A stretch of 64,000 nucleotides of DNA from contig RHPI01000810.1 of assembly GCA_009103225.1 (NCBI GenBank), forward strand, positions 307,049 to 371,048, given 5' to 3'. The position numbers and the translations under genes were made by a program. Source of the DNA: Chlorokybus atmophyticus (Eukaryota; Streptophyta; Chlorokybophyceae; Chlorokybales; Chlorokybaceae). Below the pieces are notes generated by a model that made no database searches, had not been told where the DNA came from, and saw only the letters and a program-made list of their open reading frames with translations. Every line of letters begins with the position of its first letter. Positions within the stretch are counted from its first letter, which is position 1. Of the stretch, positions 1 to 12,379 are shown one piece after another.

Positions 1-1323
1 GGGTACCTGACAGATAGAGATACTTGTTCAACAGATCTCCATGCCGGTTTTCCTCTGCTGTCCAAGCACGCGTCCAGACTGCCCATGGTGTGGGATCAGC
101 GCCGCTTATGTCCCTTGTGCCGTCCAGCGTATTCAACATGGTTTGGTATGTGGGCAGCGCCTCTTCTGTAATCATGTCGCCGATCAGGGTGACGAAGTAC
201 TCATCTGTCAAGTCTTTTGCACGTGCTTGCAGGTCGCGAACCTGCGCAAGTTATATGCTGAGTAAAGAAACTGTCTGATGTGGTGCGAAAAACTAAGCTC
301 ATGCAACTATAGCTTTGTGCGACATACTTGCTGTGGCTGAGAGAGCACGCGTTATGACAAACTAACTATGGCGCATGGGCAAGACACTGCATGCAGTGCA
401 AAAGTGCGGAAGACGCAAATCAAACCAAGCACCAGCACAACTAGAGCAACAAGCGCATTGTACATACCTCATCCAGGAACGACTCTGACGCAGGATCTGG
501 CAGGAAGTCGGCCGGCTGCCATGATTTTTCAACTGGCTTCAGCATTGGCAAGATCTCCTCAGAGAAAAACCCATCCATTGTCCGGATCACCTCGAGCTTC
601 TCCGGTGTGAGCCCAAGGTACTGTGGTCCGGTCTTGGTGGGCCTGAACAACCATAAGACAAGCAATTAGGCACGTTGAGAACCAAGAACTAAACGAACGG
701 AGTAGACTGCAGAGCCCAAACAGCAAGAATGCTTGTACTTTTACGCTGCCACAACAACCAGCATTTGCTACTGCGACTCGGGATGGTGGTCATCCAACAA
801 TTGTAACTTTTTGCAAACCCTGAACCATGCGACATACCTTAACTGTCACATGTTGCAAACCAGGGATAATCAAACAAACAAACAAACCCAAGAAGCCCAA
901 GACAGGAAGCAGTCAAACTCTCACTGCCTAACAAGTCATTGAGAGCTCAGTCACTGTCCGAGACGAGTAACACGAAACACTGTAATCCCAACAAGCCTTT
1001 CAGTGAGCACAAATGCTGGTACTACACGTGTACAGCATGACTGCAACCCACTGGGCACAAGCGAGCCAAACACACCTGACCAGTGACGCGGTCATGCAGG
1101 TAGCCCGTCGCGTGCCAGCAACGCCGCCCCTCTGGCCTGAAGCAGATGACTCCAGCTCTGCGCTGCGGGCCATGAGGGCGGAGTCCGTGGCTCCACCAGC
1201 AGCCCTGCCACCACGCGTCTTCCAGCCACCGTCCTGCCTGGGCCGGAGACCCTCGTCAGCACCATAAAGTGCCACAGACGACGAAGATAGAGCGCTAGCC
1301 CTCGACATTGCCATCGCCGCCAT
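1..1323 (-). CDS. Plastid stearoyl-ACP desaturase, 5' part (partial)
   Basis: Acyl-ACP desaturase, the soluble plastid di-iron enzyme that puts the delta-9 double bond into stearoyl-ACP. Three exons are readable: 1323..1076 (Ala/Ser/Arg-rich leader that looks like a chloroplast transit peptide), 642..468 and 241..1. Exon 2 carries the family block [19 protein letters not shown]. Exon 3 carries [20 protein letters not shown] and [12 protein letters not shown], which hold the first di-iron Glu and the ExxH ligands. Junctions are GT-AG and in phase. The start is ambiguous between the Met codons ending at 1323 and 1314. The 3' half, including the second ExxH, lies left of the window; an intron may begin in the first few bases. 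The family is specific to plastid-bearing eukaryotes, so this gene is the best single clue to the organism. Confidence 0.92.
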
Positions 1324-3407
1324 CCTCGCCACCCTCACCACCACCACCGCCGCCCACAGCCACTCGCTCCGCCACACACAACGTCTTGGTGTTCACTGAC
1401 ACAACATAAGGGGAGAGGTGTGAGCTGTTGTGTCGACACAACATTTCCCGCCATCTGTTGACATTGTCAAGGAGTCGAAAGTGTTGACGCTGTGCCGGGA
1501 AAGCCGGTTGGCATGTCGCTTGACCTGCACAATGTTCCACTGTATTCTGGCCATTGACTTGTATGTGGCAACGGCAGGCCGGAGGAAAATGCAGCGGTGG
1601 AGGGTTGATGCGGCAGCCAATGGCCAGCGCGCGCTTCGCTTGTGCGAGCCACGTCAGCGAGGCGCCTGAGCTGAGCTGTGCTGGGCCGCCGCCACCGTCA
1701 ATATCGCACCTGGCCGCGCCGGGCAAGGATTCAATGAAATCGGGGCCTGCAGGCCGCCTGCTTAACATAAATGGATTTTGACAACGGCAATTTGTGTGCT
1801 GCATGAGCTGCGACAATCCCGGTGCATGGTGGATCACTACTGGTAATGGTGATTCACCGGGTGGTGTCTCTGCTTCAATGAGAACCCCTAACATTAGTGT
1901 TTGTATCCAGTCAGAGAATACCTATCAAATACACAAATGCCTAACAGACATTTGCAGATCGTATTGTGAGTATTAGGTTGGAACTTCAGATCGAATAAAG
2001 GCCCACTTCAATATAAAATTTATAAGAAAATCTTCATCGTAGTTCACTCGATGATGTATTGCATTGCATACTTGTTTACTATAACAGATGCAGTACGGGA
2101 CATGTACTCATGGCTCTCCACATGGCAGCTGCCATGCCCAATGGTTAAGATGGCATAACATAAAAAACCAATGATACGCATTATGCTTTGTATGATCGAA
2201 ACAACTTTTAATGACGCGCTGGGCAAGTACCGGCAGTAGATAGTTGACGTATAATTTTCTTCTTTGCAGCATGCATTTTTTGCAAGCAGTTTTCAATCAG
2301 ATTTGGGTGTCTCAATTCGCAAATGGTATTTCTAGCATCCGTTGGAACATCTTACATGTTCAAAAACTGCTTTACATCTTGGGTTTTATGTGCGCATGTA
2401 TACAGCGTACACAACTTGTAGCATAACGATAGCTATACACATTGGTATGCATGATTGCAATGGTTAAGTATTGCAACATGTCGATCATGATAAAAGCGTA
2501 AATTTTCATTTATGGTGCTTGTAAAGGCTTGTACTACAAGCGGTATAAATTATAAAACGCACGCGTTTGTGATCTTTAGTTAAGTAACATGGAACACATG
2601 TAGACGTGTATAAATATACTGTTCGCGTCTTTGCTTGTGGCCCCTGTGTTATACCCTACACGATGATTATGGGCAGCGCCAATCTGGCATGTTAACAATT
2701 GCTCTGCATTGGTGACAAACATCATGATACATTGCATTATACAGTGCAATATGTTGTGGTTGCCGTAATATAACAACTTATTACATAAACACGTTCAACG
2801 TACGTGACCACATGTGTGTTTGTGTGAATAACCATAATGCTGCTAACACTTGTATGTATTCAGACCACACACACGCACAATAAATATGTTAAGCACATCT
2901 AATGGATGTGGCTGCGTGCTACGCAGTGAGTGACATAGCATGTCACCCATGCATGCACGTGCACCGCATAATTGATCTAGTGGAGTTGGAACAGGGAGGG
3001 CACGACAAGGTTATGCATGTGTACATATGTCACCATTTATACTTCACCACTATTACAATCAGATCAGGTTGCATATTGTTTACGTACACCAACCGAATGG
3101 TGACTACATCTTAGATAATGAACCATCGTGAAAATGACTAATACCTATGTAGTAGGCACGCTTGCATTGCTTACGACACGGCACACATAACGCAAAGAAG
3201 TGCGTTATCAATTGCTTTGATATGCTACGCTGCAAGTTGTGCATAGAATGAGGTTGGTTTGTGCTGCGTGCATGCAGCTCCTTGCCATAGCAGTAATGTA
3301 CCTACCAACACCACATAGGCAAGTTGTGGTAATGGCCATGCTGCATTCAATAATATTATCAATGCCAATGCTCAATAATTTCCCATATGATCAGTCATTG
3401 ACAAGCA
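1324..3407. other. Intergenic region, no supported gene
   Basis: Upstream of the desaturase and downstream of the 2OG oxygenase. It turns AT-richer after about 1950 and contains many GCATGC and CATG-type words. Open frames here, including a 199-codon one on the minus strand at 1295-1894, show no family motif and overlap the desaturase leader, so I treat them as chance. Confidence 0.5.
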
Positions 3408-5088
3408 CTACTTGTAGTATGCTGCTACCGTTCTGCGTGCAAATTCACCAAAAGTCATTCCCGGCGTCCACTGACCAACACCTGTGTCCCCTACGGACAT
3501 ACCATCTGGCACATCCAGCAACTCATCCCATTGCGGCTGCATGAACACGGCGAAAGTGTTCCGCCCTATCAAGTGCGCACATTCGCCTCGTGCTGCACGC
3601 ACACAATGCGGTGTGGCCCTAAGCACGCCACCCGAGTGTATCTGCATGGCTTCGCCCACTTGGAACGCGATGTGGTCTGATGGTATAGCCCCCTTGACCA
3701 CACTGCCACCCCGCGTGCGTATGTACAGACCAGCTCTTGGGTCTGGGCACGTGACCTCCTCATCGCCACAAATGTACATTGCGCTGGTCAGACCGGTCAA
3801 AGAGCCGTGGTCCATGTGCCAACCGCACCACGATTGCATGTCGCTTGCGGCGTCATCACCATTGCTTGAGGTAATCTCCGCAGTTGGAAAGTAATGCAAG
3901 AGCCTGGCTTTTGTGCAGCGAGAGCGGGATATAACGCTTTGAAGCCGCTGTGTGGAGCTGGCTTGCTGGCTCTGTGATGCGACATAATCGTCGCAATGCT
4001 TTGCCACCAACAGTCCGACTTCAACAATCAACTTTCCCAAAGACTTCAAGGCCGGAGAAAGTTGCGGTAAATGCTTGTCGGGCCATATGTTTGGCCTGCC
4101 AGCAGCAATATCTGCTTAGACTTCGAGCGCTCTGCTCAGTCAACAGCAGGCCTACTAAGTAACAAGACAGAACTCTCATGCTGTTGCTGTGTGACACAAA
4201 CAGTACCTGCAGTAGTGAGGGTACTGCACTACAAGCTGCTGGTCTGTCGTTGGAACATCATACTGCGGGTTTGCGTAAAATGAACCTTTCAACCGATCTG
4301 CACATGACAATGTCACCGAGTGTTAGTGAACGCAGACGCAACTCACACACAAACAACACATCAAGTGAGCACGCGCATAGCAGTATAACAGGTATTGAAA
4401 TTCCTGACCTGGTCGGCCGTTCGCAAGGCTCTCCTTCCCATGGCTCCACCCGACGTTGTATGTGGACGCAGGGTCTTCGAGCTCTTTCAGCGACGTCTCC
4501 GGCAGAGCGGCAAGGCGCTGTGCAAGGGGAAGCAGCTCGCACCGCCGCTGCGCGTAGCCGGGAACGCCCGACACTGTCAGAATGCCAAAGCCGCCGCTCC
4601 CGTACGCCTCTGCTATCTTGTTTGCTAGACGCCCAGGCTCTTCCTACAAGCAACACGCATGTATGAACCACCTGATGACACACAGATATTGACAATTGCA
4701 CATTGGACTGAATTTCCACAAGTAGTGAAGTAGATTCGCTTTACAAAATCCCAAGTGCAGACTTCGCGATGCATGTGACATGCAGCTTCGTAGTAGTTGG
4801 TACTGACTTGCTGAATCGCAGAATGGAAAGTGCATGCATACACACTAGACTACGACGTTGACAAGACTGTACTTGTGAGCTGTTATCTGCTGTCCGGTAT
4901 TGCCAGTCAACCTTCCACGAGTACAGCTGTAATGGTAATGGCGAAGTGGTTACAGTGCACAACTCATCCCAGCAAGGCAATGCCAAGCGCATATAGCACG
5001 GTCCAAGTACCAGCAGCTCCTGGTACGCGACGCTGACAAGGGCAGGGGCGTCCACCAGGCCAGCAGCCTCAGCAGCCTCTGCTGTCAT
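3408..5088 (-). CDS. 2-oxoglutarate/Fe(II)-dependent oxygenase, isopenicillin-N-synthase-like
   Basis: A four-exon gene: 5088..5011, 4643..4409, 4297..4207 and 4095..3408, about 363 codons, all junctions GT-AG and in phase. The deduced protein reads MTAEAAEAAGLV, then GGFGILTVSGVPGY, PASTYNVGWSHGKE, GSFYANP and NIWPDKHLPQLSPALKSLGK, a series typical of plant proteins of the 2OG-Fe(II) oxygenase superfamily. The double-stranded beta-helix shows an HxD pair in WCGWHMDHGSLTGL and a later His in RATPHCVRA, fitting the 2-His-1-carboxylate iron site. The substrate cannot be deduced. The start is the only Met upstream of the first donor. The gene is divergent from the Ser/Gln-rich gene at 5386, and they share about 300 bp containing an E2F-like palindrome. 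Confidence 0.87.
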
Positions 5089-5246
5089 GAATTAACCGCA
5101 TGCAAAGCATCAACCACGTCAACGACGTACTCAGGCCCAAATCAGCTCCAGCACAGCCCGCCACCAGCGGCAACGCCGCCACTAGCACCGCCGCCGCCGC
5201 CGCCGCTGCCGCCTGTCTTACCCAAAAGCAAACTGCAGCTGCACTG

Positions 5247-5267
5247 TTTAGGGTTTTGGCGCCAAAA
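5247..5267. promoter_or_regulatory. Composite telo-box plus E2F-like palindrome
   Basis: TTTAGGGTTTT (5247-5257, reverse of a plant telo-box) runs into the perfect palindrome TTTTGGCGCCAAAA (5254-5267), sharing the four Ts. It lies between the divergent starts at 5088 (-) and 5386 (+). E2F/DP sites follow TTTSSCGC, and telo-box/E2F pairs are known in plant S-phase promoters. Binding itself is inference. Confidence 0.65.
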
Positions 5268-5385
5268 TGCTGTGCAAAGATTTGAGGCTCACAACGGTTT
5301 GGGCCTGGCTTGGACGGCGGCAACGGCGACGGCGTGGTGGAGGTGGTCGCTGTTGCCGTCGCCGTGAGGGGGTAATCTAACAGCT

Positions 5386-7260
5386 ATGGAGAGTGGTAAT
5401 TTACCTCCGCCATACGTGTCCGGGCGGCGGAGGGAGTCGTCACCCTCCGCCGCAGCGACAAGGACCACGGAGGTGAGAAGTGGTGGTGCTGCAGGGCCCA
5501 GGCGGGAATATGGGGATGGGACCCTGAGAGAGCTTGCTGGTGGGAGCATTGCTTCTACAACAGCAGCTGTCACCGGGAGCTGGAAGTTGGGTGATGACGA
5601 CGACGATGACGACGACCACATTGCTTTGGCGACGCTGCGCTCCTCCTTCGACCGTCACAGCTGGCGCTCCAGCGCTTCGTCTGCTCCGCCTTCTTCTTCC
5701 TGTTCTTCGCCTCCTGCCAGCTTGCAGACTCGCAGGGACAGCTTCAGCTTCAGCAGCTACGCCAGTGTCAACAACGAGCCACTGCAGTTGCTGACACCTC
5801 CGCACACTCACTACGCACAGTCTAGCTCCCATCTTGCTCGAAAAGGGCGGCGGAACAGTGACGAGCAAGCCAGCCCAGCCAGCAGCCAGCAGCGCAGCGG
5901 TGTGGAACTCAAGCCAGCGCCTCCGCCGCCGCCACTGCGCTGCGCCGATCAGCAGCACAGTCGCAGCAATGATGCTGAAGGCATTGCACCCCCGAGTGTG
6001 GCGGAGCCTTCAGCAGCCGCCTTCAGATCAATTGCGGGAGAGTGGTCTGCGCCCCCCGCGCTGAGCCTTATCTTCCAGCAGCAGCAACAGCTCATGCTTC
6101 TTCAACAGCAGGTGCGCACCTCACACTTGCTGCATTGATCATCTTTCGCATGCAGGTTGCATGCATGTATTGCTCGTCGAGTGTTGTACGCCAATGTCCA
6201 CAGCTTCGTGGTAGTCTGATGCTGTCGCGTGTACCTTGCAGGTACAGTTGCTGCAGCAGAGCTACCAGATGCCGCAGCACCAGCCACCAGTCTTGCCACC
6301 TCCCCCTAAGCCGCAGATGGTATCCATTGGCGTGAACACGTCGTTCCCCTGGCCAGCCACCGTGCCTGCTGCTTCAGACCATGTGCAACATACCTGCATG
6401 TCGAGCACCACCACCACAGCACGTATCACGAGCAAGTCTTTTGTAGACAGCTCGTCGCAGACAAGCGATGATGTAGAGGCGCATCCGCCCCACACGCGAT
6501 TCCAGCAGCTAAGCATACGTGCAGCCGAGCCAACCCACAGCGAACGCAGCGTCTCAGTGGCTTCATCTTCTCCAAGATCGATGATATCATCAGGGCGGTT
6601 TTCGTCCAGTAGCAGCAGCAGCAGCGGTGGGGGCAGCGTCTTGCAGGAGGCGACGTACAAGCAGCTGCATCTTCGGAGCTGGCATGACACACTGGCGGAC
6701 TATCAACTGCAGAGACTGTCTCTGGAACCGGCATTGAAGCCGGCAGCAACCACATTGCCACCATTGCAGGAGAGCCGACAGTTGCCTCACAAAGCACGTG
6801 CAGATGTCCCTCGCATCGTGTATGTTCCAATATCAGACAGCAGCTCAGACTCAGATGATGAGGTTAGCAATGTCATCTGTGTTTTTGAATTTGCCCAATG
6901 CATCATGGCGAGCACTTGCGTTGTGACAAGCAACAGCATTGTAGAGACATGTTGTACTTGATATGCGTGCGTTACATGCGCTGAATGTACTTGCTGCCTC
7001 TGTTGACAACAACTATTGCTTAGGACATACGACTACGCGACAAGTACTTGCGAGGAACGGGTTGGTCGACCGGTGTAGCGGTATGCACTGATATTCCGGT
7101 TGCCAATGGCATCAGGTGTTGTCTGCATGACCATCATATGCAGCATGTTGTGGTATGCGTATCTATAAGACTGCACTCAAGTCAACTACGCTGTTGTTTC
7201 ACTGCAGCAGCTCATACAACACTCATTACTCCGCAGACCGACACCGACAATGGCAGCCAG
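5386..7260 (+). CDS. Ser/Gln-rich low-complexity protein, 5' and central exons (3' end unresolved)
   Basis: Not recognised as a named family. Supported exons are 5386..6111, 6242..6862, 7024..7060 and 7211..7260, in phase with GT-AG borders; later exons are not resolved. The protein starts MESGNLPPPYVSGRRRES, has an eight-Asp run, Ser/Pro-rich tracts, Gln-rich stretches, then DIRLRDKYLRG. Near the end of exon 2 it reads IVYVPISDSSSDSDDE, a hydrophobic core followed by an acidic Ser run, which is the form of a phosphorylation-regulated SUMO-interacting motif (inference). It could be a nuclear or centrosomal scaffold; nothing decides. The array breakpoint at 6788 falls inside exon 2, so only this copy has the gene's 5' part. 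The composite promoter site lies 120 bp upstream. Confidence 0.55.
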
Positions 7261-10200
7261 GTAGTGAACAGACCACCGGCCCCAAAGCACAGGTTGGGTT
7301 GCAATCTCTCTGTTATGCTGCATGCATGCATGCTGCGCTCTGTGACAGAGTATCTGAAACTGGATGTAAGCAGACACCACAAGCGGCGAGGTGCTTGACA
7401 GCACGACAAGGGGTAGGACACAGACGATGGTGGAGAGTTTCTGCAGTCTCTCACATCTGCGCTCGCGCACACACCGTCCGCGCGCAACAGCATTGCGTAC
7501 GCTTCGAGCAGTTCCTCCAACAGGTAAAGCTTTGAAGTGCTTTTGGTCAAGATGTTTTGCAACTGTTGCTCTGGTAACCAGCATCATGGTAAGTTGCTGA
7601 CGCTGACAGGTTCACAACCAAGTTCCGGTGCAGCATTGGGTGTAAGAGAGCAAAGCAGTAGCGGGCACAATCAGCAAGAAGTTTGAAGGTGGTTGCACTG
7701 GGGTGATCGTAGATCATCCAGCAAGTGCAAGATACAGAGATGCTGTTGCAGGATCGCGCACGCTAGCAACCAAAGCACAAAATTACATAATTTGTAATTA
7801 CTTAATAATAATACTCATCTCCGTCGGGAATTGCTGGACTAGTGTGGCAGATGTGGAAGAGGGGGTGGAGATCATTTTCAATTGTTAGTTTCAGTTTGCA
7901 CGTTACTAGGAATCCTGTGTGAGTTTTGCTAAGGTGAGGGGCCAAATTTCACAGCTGGATGTGGTGAGTGGGTGCTTCTGTATGATGCAATTTCAATAGA
8001 CAAGTTCCACGAAAGCGAGTGTTCATGTGCAGATGAAAAGCGCGTGTGGCGCATGCATGCGTAGTTGACTCCGAGTGAGTATATCACCACCTACTCGATG
8101 GTGCAGCTATGGTGCAGACACTGAGTGTGGAAGTTCATGGAAGCGGTTGGGCAAGGAAAGGTGCGCGAGAATACAGTTCATAACCAGAGCTGCAAGCTCG
8201 GCACAGTGGTCCGATGCAGCCGCAAGTGGCCCGTGTGGCCCATTGTCCAATACACAAGCGCAACATGTCAATAAAGTCCGTCACACACAAGGCATTGCCC
8301 ACGTGTTGCGACAACAAGTGTCAAAGCTGTGCACGGCAGTGCACGAACAAAGCTACTTGATACACATATCTCAAACCTGGCTTGCTTACTGAAAAAATAA
8401 CCCGTACACCAAACTATTGTTTGAAAACATATCAACATGTCAACTCAACTATCTACCACCAACACCTCCGCACCCACACCTGCACCCACTCCAACATCCT
8501 CCCCCTTCCCTCCGTCCACCACCAGCTGCTGTTCCATCCTCTCCCTAACACCCTCCACCTTCTCCCTCACAACCTCAACCTCAACCCCTTCCCCATGCAC
8601 CCCCTCCTCCCCCTCCTCCTCCCCCTTCCCATCCCCATCCACCAACATTGTCTGCTTGCTGGCCACGGCCACGGCCACCCTCGCGCGCCTGCGCTCGCGC
8701 ATGGCACGCTCACGCGTCTCGTAAAAGGCCCAGTCGTCGAGAACGGAGGCGGAGGCGGGATGGGTGGTGAAGGAGGAGAGGAAAGACAGCGCCTGAGGCC
8801 TGGGAACCTCCTGGTGAAGGACAGAGAGGTTGAGAGCGAACAGAGTGATGTGTTTGTGTGCGCATGCGCATGGACGAGCCGCATGTGCATGCATGCCAAG
8901 AGCATATGCATGGGCCTGGGTACGTATTACAATCTGCTGACAGTTGTGTGGTACCTGTGTGTCTCTGCTGTTGGTGATGGGTTTGTTGTCATTGTTCTCA
9001 AGGGTGATGTGTCGGAACTGCGTGTTGGGCACATCCTTGACGGCGAGCCACTTGATCGAGAAGTTCCCGCTCCACTTGTCCTGCTGCCAGTGATCCAGAC
9101 TCTCCTCAAAATTCACCTGCGTGCACATCACCGTAACCAAGCAAGCTCAACAACACAACCAACAGACATAAACATGAAGTTGAGTTAAAAGGCGACAACG
9201 ACAACAACAGCGCAACATCCACACTTACCGCGCTTGTCATTTGTGCCACACCGCAGAACTGCCCGCTGGCGTTCACAGAGAAGAAGAGTATGACTGGGGG
9301 AGGAGCAATCTGTTGCGCTTGCTGGTGGTTGTGTTCGTCTCCTTGCTGTTGTTGTGGAAGAGGCGGGGTGGACGCGAGCTGACAGGGAGAAACAGGACTG
9401 GGAGTAGTTGTATCGACAGTTGTGATAGGAGGCGTAGTAGTAGTAGTAGTAGTAGTAGTACTATCCTCGGTGGTATCCGGAATGCTGGTTGATGTTGGAT
9501 CAACGGCACTGATATCGATACCGGCACCAACACCGGCGTTTGCGCAAGCACGGAAGGCTGCATCGAGGCGGCGGTTGCCTGAGGCCGTGGAGGACCACAC
9601 ACCATACCTGATGCAACGCACGTGCACATGAACACCCATGAACACGCATCAATACTTCACTGCAACAACCCACATACACTTACACTCTTACACGCTTGCA
9701 TGCGCACCCACGCCTGCAGCGTATGCTCGCATGCACGCTTGCATGTCCCAGACATGAGCAACTGCATGTGAACTCAACTCCTGATAAGGGCCACTCACTT
9801 GATGCTCTTGTGTACGTCATCCTCCGAGTAGCTCTTAATCACAAAGAAGCGTGCCCCTTCCGGCACAACATCCTCCACATCCTCCTTCTCCCCGGCTCCC
9901 GCGCGCATGAGCGGCGAGTCCCACTCCACCGATATCGACGAGGGCGGGGACACTCCTGGCCCCGCCGACATCGCCGAGGAGGACCCTGAAGACCCCGAGG
10001 ATGAGACTGAAGAGGGTGAGAACACATACCCATGTGTGTTGTTGGTACTACTATTTCCTCCTCCTCTTTGGCCTTTGCTGCCGGCTCGCCTCGTGCGCGG
10101 CGAGAATGCCACGCGCGGGCCGGGTCGGATGCCTGGCGATAAGGGTATGTTGTTGTGGTGGAAGATGTTGTTGTTGTTGTTGTTGAAGTGGTGGTGGTGG

Positions 10201-11346
10201 TGTTGGTTGTTGGTTGGGCTTGTGGTGGGAGGGGAGAAGAGGAGGTCCCCCGCGTGGTAGTGCGTGTGGGTGTGTACGTGCGAGGAGAGGTCCAGCCACG
10301 CGGGTCTGTGCTGCTGCGGCCTTGCAATCATGGATGCTGCTGCTTGGTCCTGCCATGTTGGGTAATGAGCAACATGTTGGGGTGTTGGGAAAGGCAGGAC
10401 AGGATGGAAGATGTGCTGTGGATGATGATGTTGGCCTGCCTGCTGCATGATGTGGTGCTGGTGACGTGCATCGTAAGCCGCCGGTATGCCGTTCACCACA
10501 GGACTCCCCGTGATGTACTGCGCCCCACCCTGGAGTGTAACACAACAACTCACTCATTAGCACACAGACATACACTCATGCACCCGCGCGCGCACCCACA
10601 TTCAAGTGATAAAGAAGTACAGCATATAGATATGCGTCACTTGCCTGGGGGATGGAGCCATGCCCAACTATCGACTGCACATGTGCATCTCCCTTGACGT
10701 CGGCGGCATAATTGACACCGCCCTTGTCCAATTGGTGCGCCGGGCCACTGTCTTGATACACCACTGGCACGGAGAAGGCACATGTGCGTGAGCGTGCCAG
10801 TGATGATCACGTCGATACCAAACATGTACCTTGTCATTGTCAACAACACCAACTATGTCGTGCCTGAGTGTTGTCCCTTACCTTGGTACATGTAGGGCGC
10901 AGGGTAGTAGGTGAGGGAGGGGGAGAGCGGATGATGATGCGGGTGGTGAGGGTTATGATGATGGTGGTGATGCGAGGCGTGCGGGTGGTAGTACGGTGAG
11001 TGGGGGTGGTGAAGGTGCTGCTGCGGGTATGCGTGCTCGGCGTACTGTGATGCCAAAGGGGGGGGGATGGGGGTTAGTAGACTAGTTGGAATGGACGTAA
11101 CGCATGAGTGCGTGCAGCCACACAACAATGGTGTCCATGCCACACAAGTACTGTACCTGCATGGCTCTTGCGAGCTCGCCCGCAGCGTAGTGGTCGCCCC
11201 CTACCATGGCACGCTGGTGGTGATTACCTGCACATGCACAATTAGCGTCAGCATATGCACTTCGCCCACCAGCATGAGTGCATTGCGCGGTAATGGACTT
11301 GCCTGGACTGTACGGGTGGGTGTAGTGCTGCTGCTGCTGCTGGTAG

Positions 11347-11385
<39 letters not shown>

Positions 11386-11906
11386 ATCTGTAGCTGTGGT
11401 GGCTGCTGCCGTTGCTGTGGCTGTGGCTGTGGCTGCGGCCGGCAGCCACTTCTTGGTCTCTCTCCTGCTTTTGCTCCTCCTACTGCTCCTCCTACTGCTC
11501 CATCATCCCCGCCAGTACCACTAACCCCTCCCTCGCCGCCATCAACACCAACGCTACCGCCCCTAAGAGCCGGTATTGCAGGAGCCTGAACAGGGGGGGC
11601 GAGGTGTGTTTGGGGGTAAGAGTCGGTGAGGGTGGAGGGTGGGGTGGGGGTGGGGGTGGGGGTGGGGGGAATGTTAGGTCATTGTAAAGGGGCTTACCTC
11701 CTCACAACTCGCCGGTGGTACAGTAGAGGGCTGATCTTCTTGAGGACCTGTGCGCATGGTGCTGGGCGGTTGCGTAGACACTGCGTGAGCAACCAAGTGA
11801 GACACCTTGACACTTGCATGCATGCAAGAATACTACGGCTGTGCAATTATACAGTTGGCTGATGACCGTCCTAGGTTGCGGGGAAGGGAAGGGAAGGGAA
11901 GGGGGG
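6788..11906. repeat. Tandem 5,119-bp unit, copy 1
   Basis: Begins at CACAAAGCACGTGCAG inside exon 2 of the Ser/Gln-rich gene and ends after a GGGAA-rich tract. Content: 3' exons of that gene (+), a gene-poor stretch, and most of a YTH-domain gene (-). The next unit starts at 11907 with the same bases. All open frames in copies 1 and 2 match at an offset of exactly 5,119, and I saw no mismatch in the stretches compared. Confidence 0.97.
8445..11747 (-). CDS. YTH-domain m6A RNA reader, array copy 1 (5' exon missing)
   Basis: YTH-domain protein that binds N6-methyladenosine in RNA, closest in wording to the YTHDF/ECT type. Exons: 11747..11698, 11585..11303, 11227..11157, 11044..10882, 10763..10645, 10529..9799, 9607..9229, 9116..8955 and 8810..8445. 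The N-terminal half is Gln/His/Pro-rich, including a long polyQ, as in cytoplasmic readers. The YTH fold runs FFVIKSYSEDDVHKSIK, YGVWSST, ILFFSVNASGQFCGVAQM, DHWQQDKWSG, LENNDNKPITNSRDTQEV; cage tryptophans are present. An extra segment of about 80 residues, rich in Thr and Gln, sits inside the domain between its first helix and ILFFSV. Two introns, with donors at 11302 and 10644, use GC instead of GT. The initiator exon is not in the unit. Confidence 0.9.
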
Positions 11907-12379
11907 CACAAAGCACGTGCAGATGTCCCTCGCATCGTGTATGTTCCAATATCAGACAGCAGCTCAGACTCAGATGATGAGGTTAGCAATGTCATCTGTG
12001 TTTTTGAATTTGCCCAATGCATCATGGCGAGCACTTGCGTTGTGACAAGCAACAGCATTGTAGAGACATGTTGTACTTGATATGCGTGCGTTACATGCGC
12101 TGAATGTACTTGCTGCCTCTGTTGACAACAACTATTGCTTAGGACATACGACTACGCGACAAGTACTTGCGAGGAACGGGTTGGTCGACCGGTGTAGCGG
12201 TATGCACTGATATTCCGGTTGCCAATGGCATCAGGTGTTGTCTGCATGACCATCATATGCAGCATGTTGTGGTATGCGTATCTATAAGACTGCACTCAAG
12301 TCAACTACGCTGTTGTTTCACTGCAGCAGCTCATACAACACTCATTACTCCGCAGACCGACACCGACAATGGCAGCCAG
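11907..12379 (+). pseudogene. Headless fragment of the Ser/Gln-rich gene, array copy 2
   Basis: Repeats the last 75 bases of exon 2 and the following exons of the gene at 5386, but lacks its start codon, exon 1 and most of exon 2. Upstream is the GGGAA tract that ends copy 1, with no splice acceptor joining it to anything. If the array is real this is a broken copy. Confidence 0.7.

Noticed and set aside
1295-1894. 199-codon minus-strand frame
   Set aside because: It overlaps the desaturase leader in another frame, has no family motif, and its composition looks like read-through of GC-rich non-coding DNA.
8382-9188. 268-codon plus-strand frame repeated in each array copy
   Set aside because: It is the antisense of the YTH terminal exons; the minus strand gives the clear YTH motif order.
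10155-10697. Plus-strand Val/Gly-rich frame in the array
   Set aside because: Antisense shadow of the Gln/His/Asn-rich YTH exon; homopolymer codons keep several frames open.
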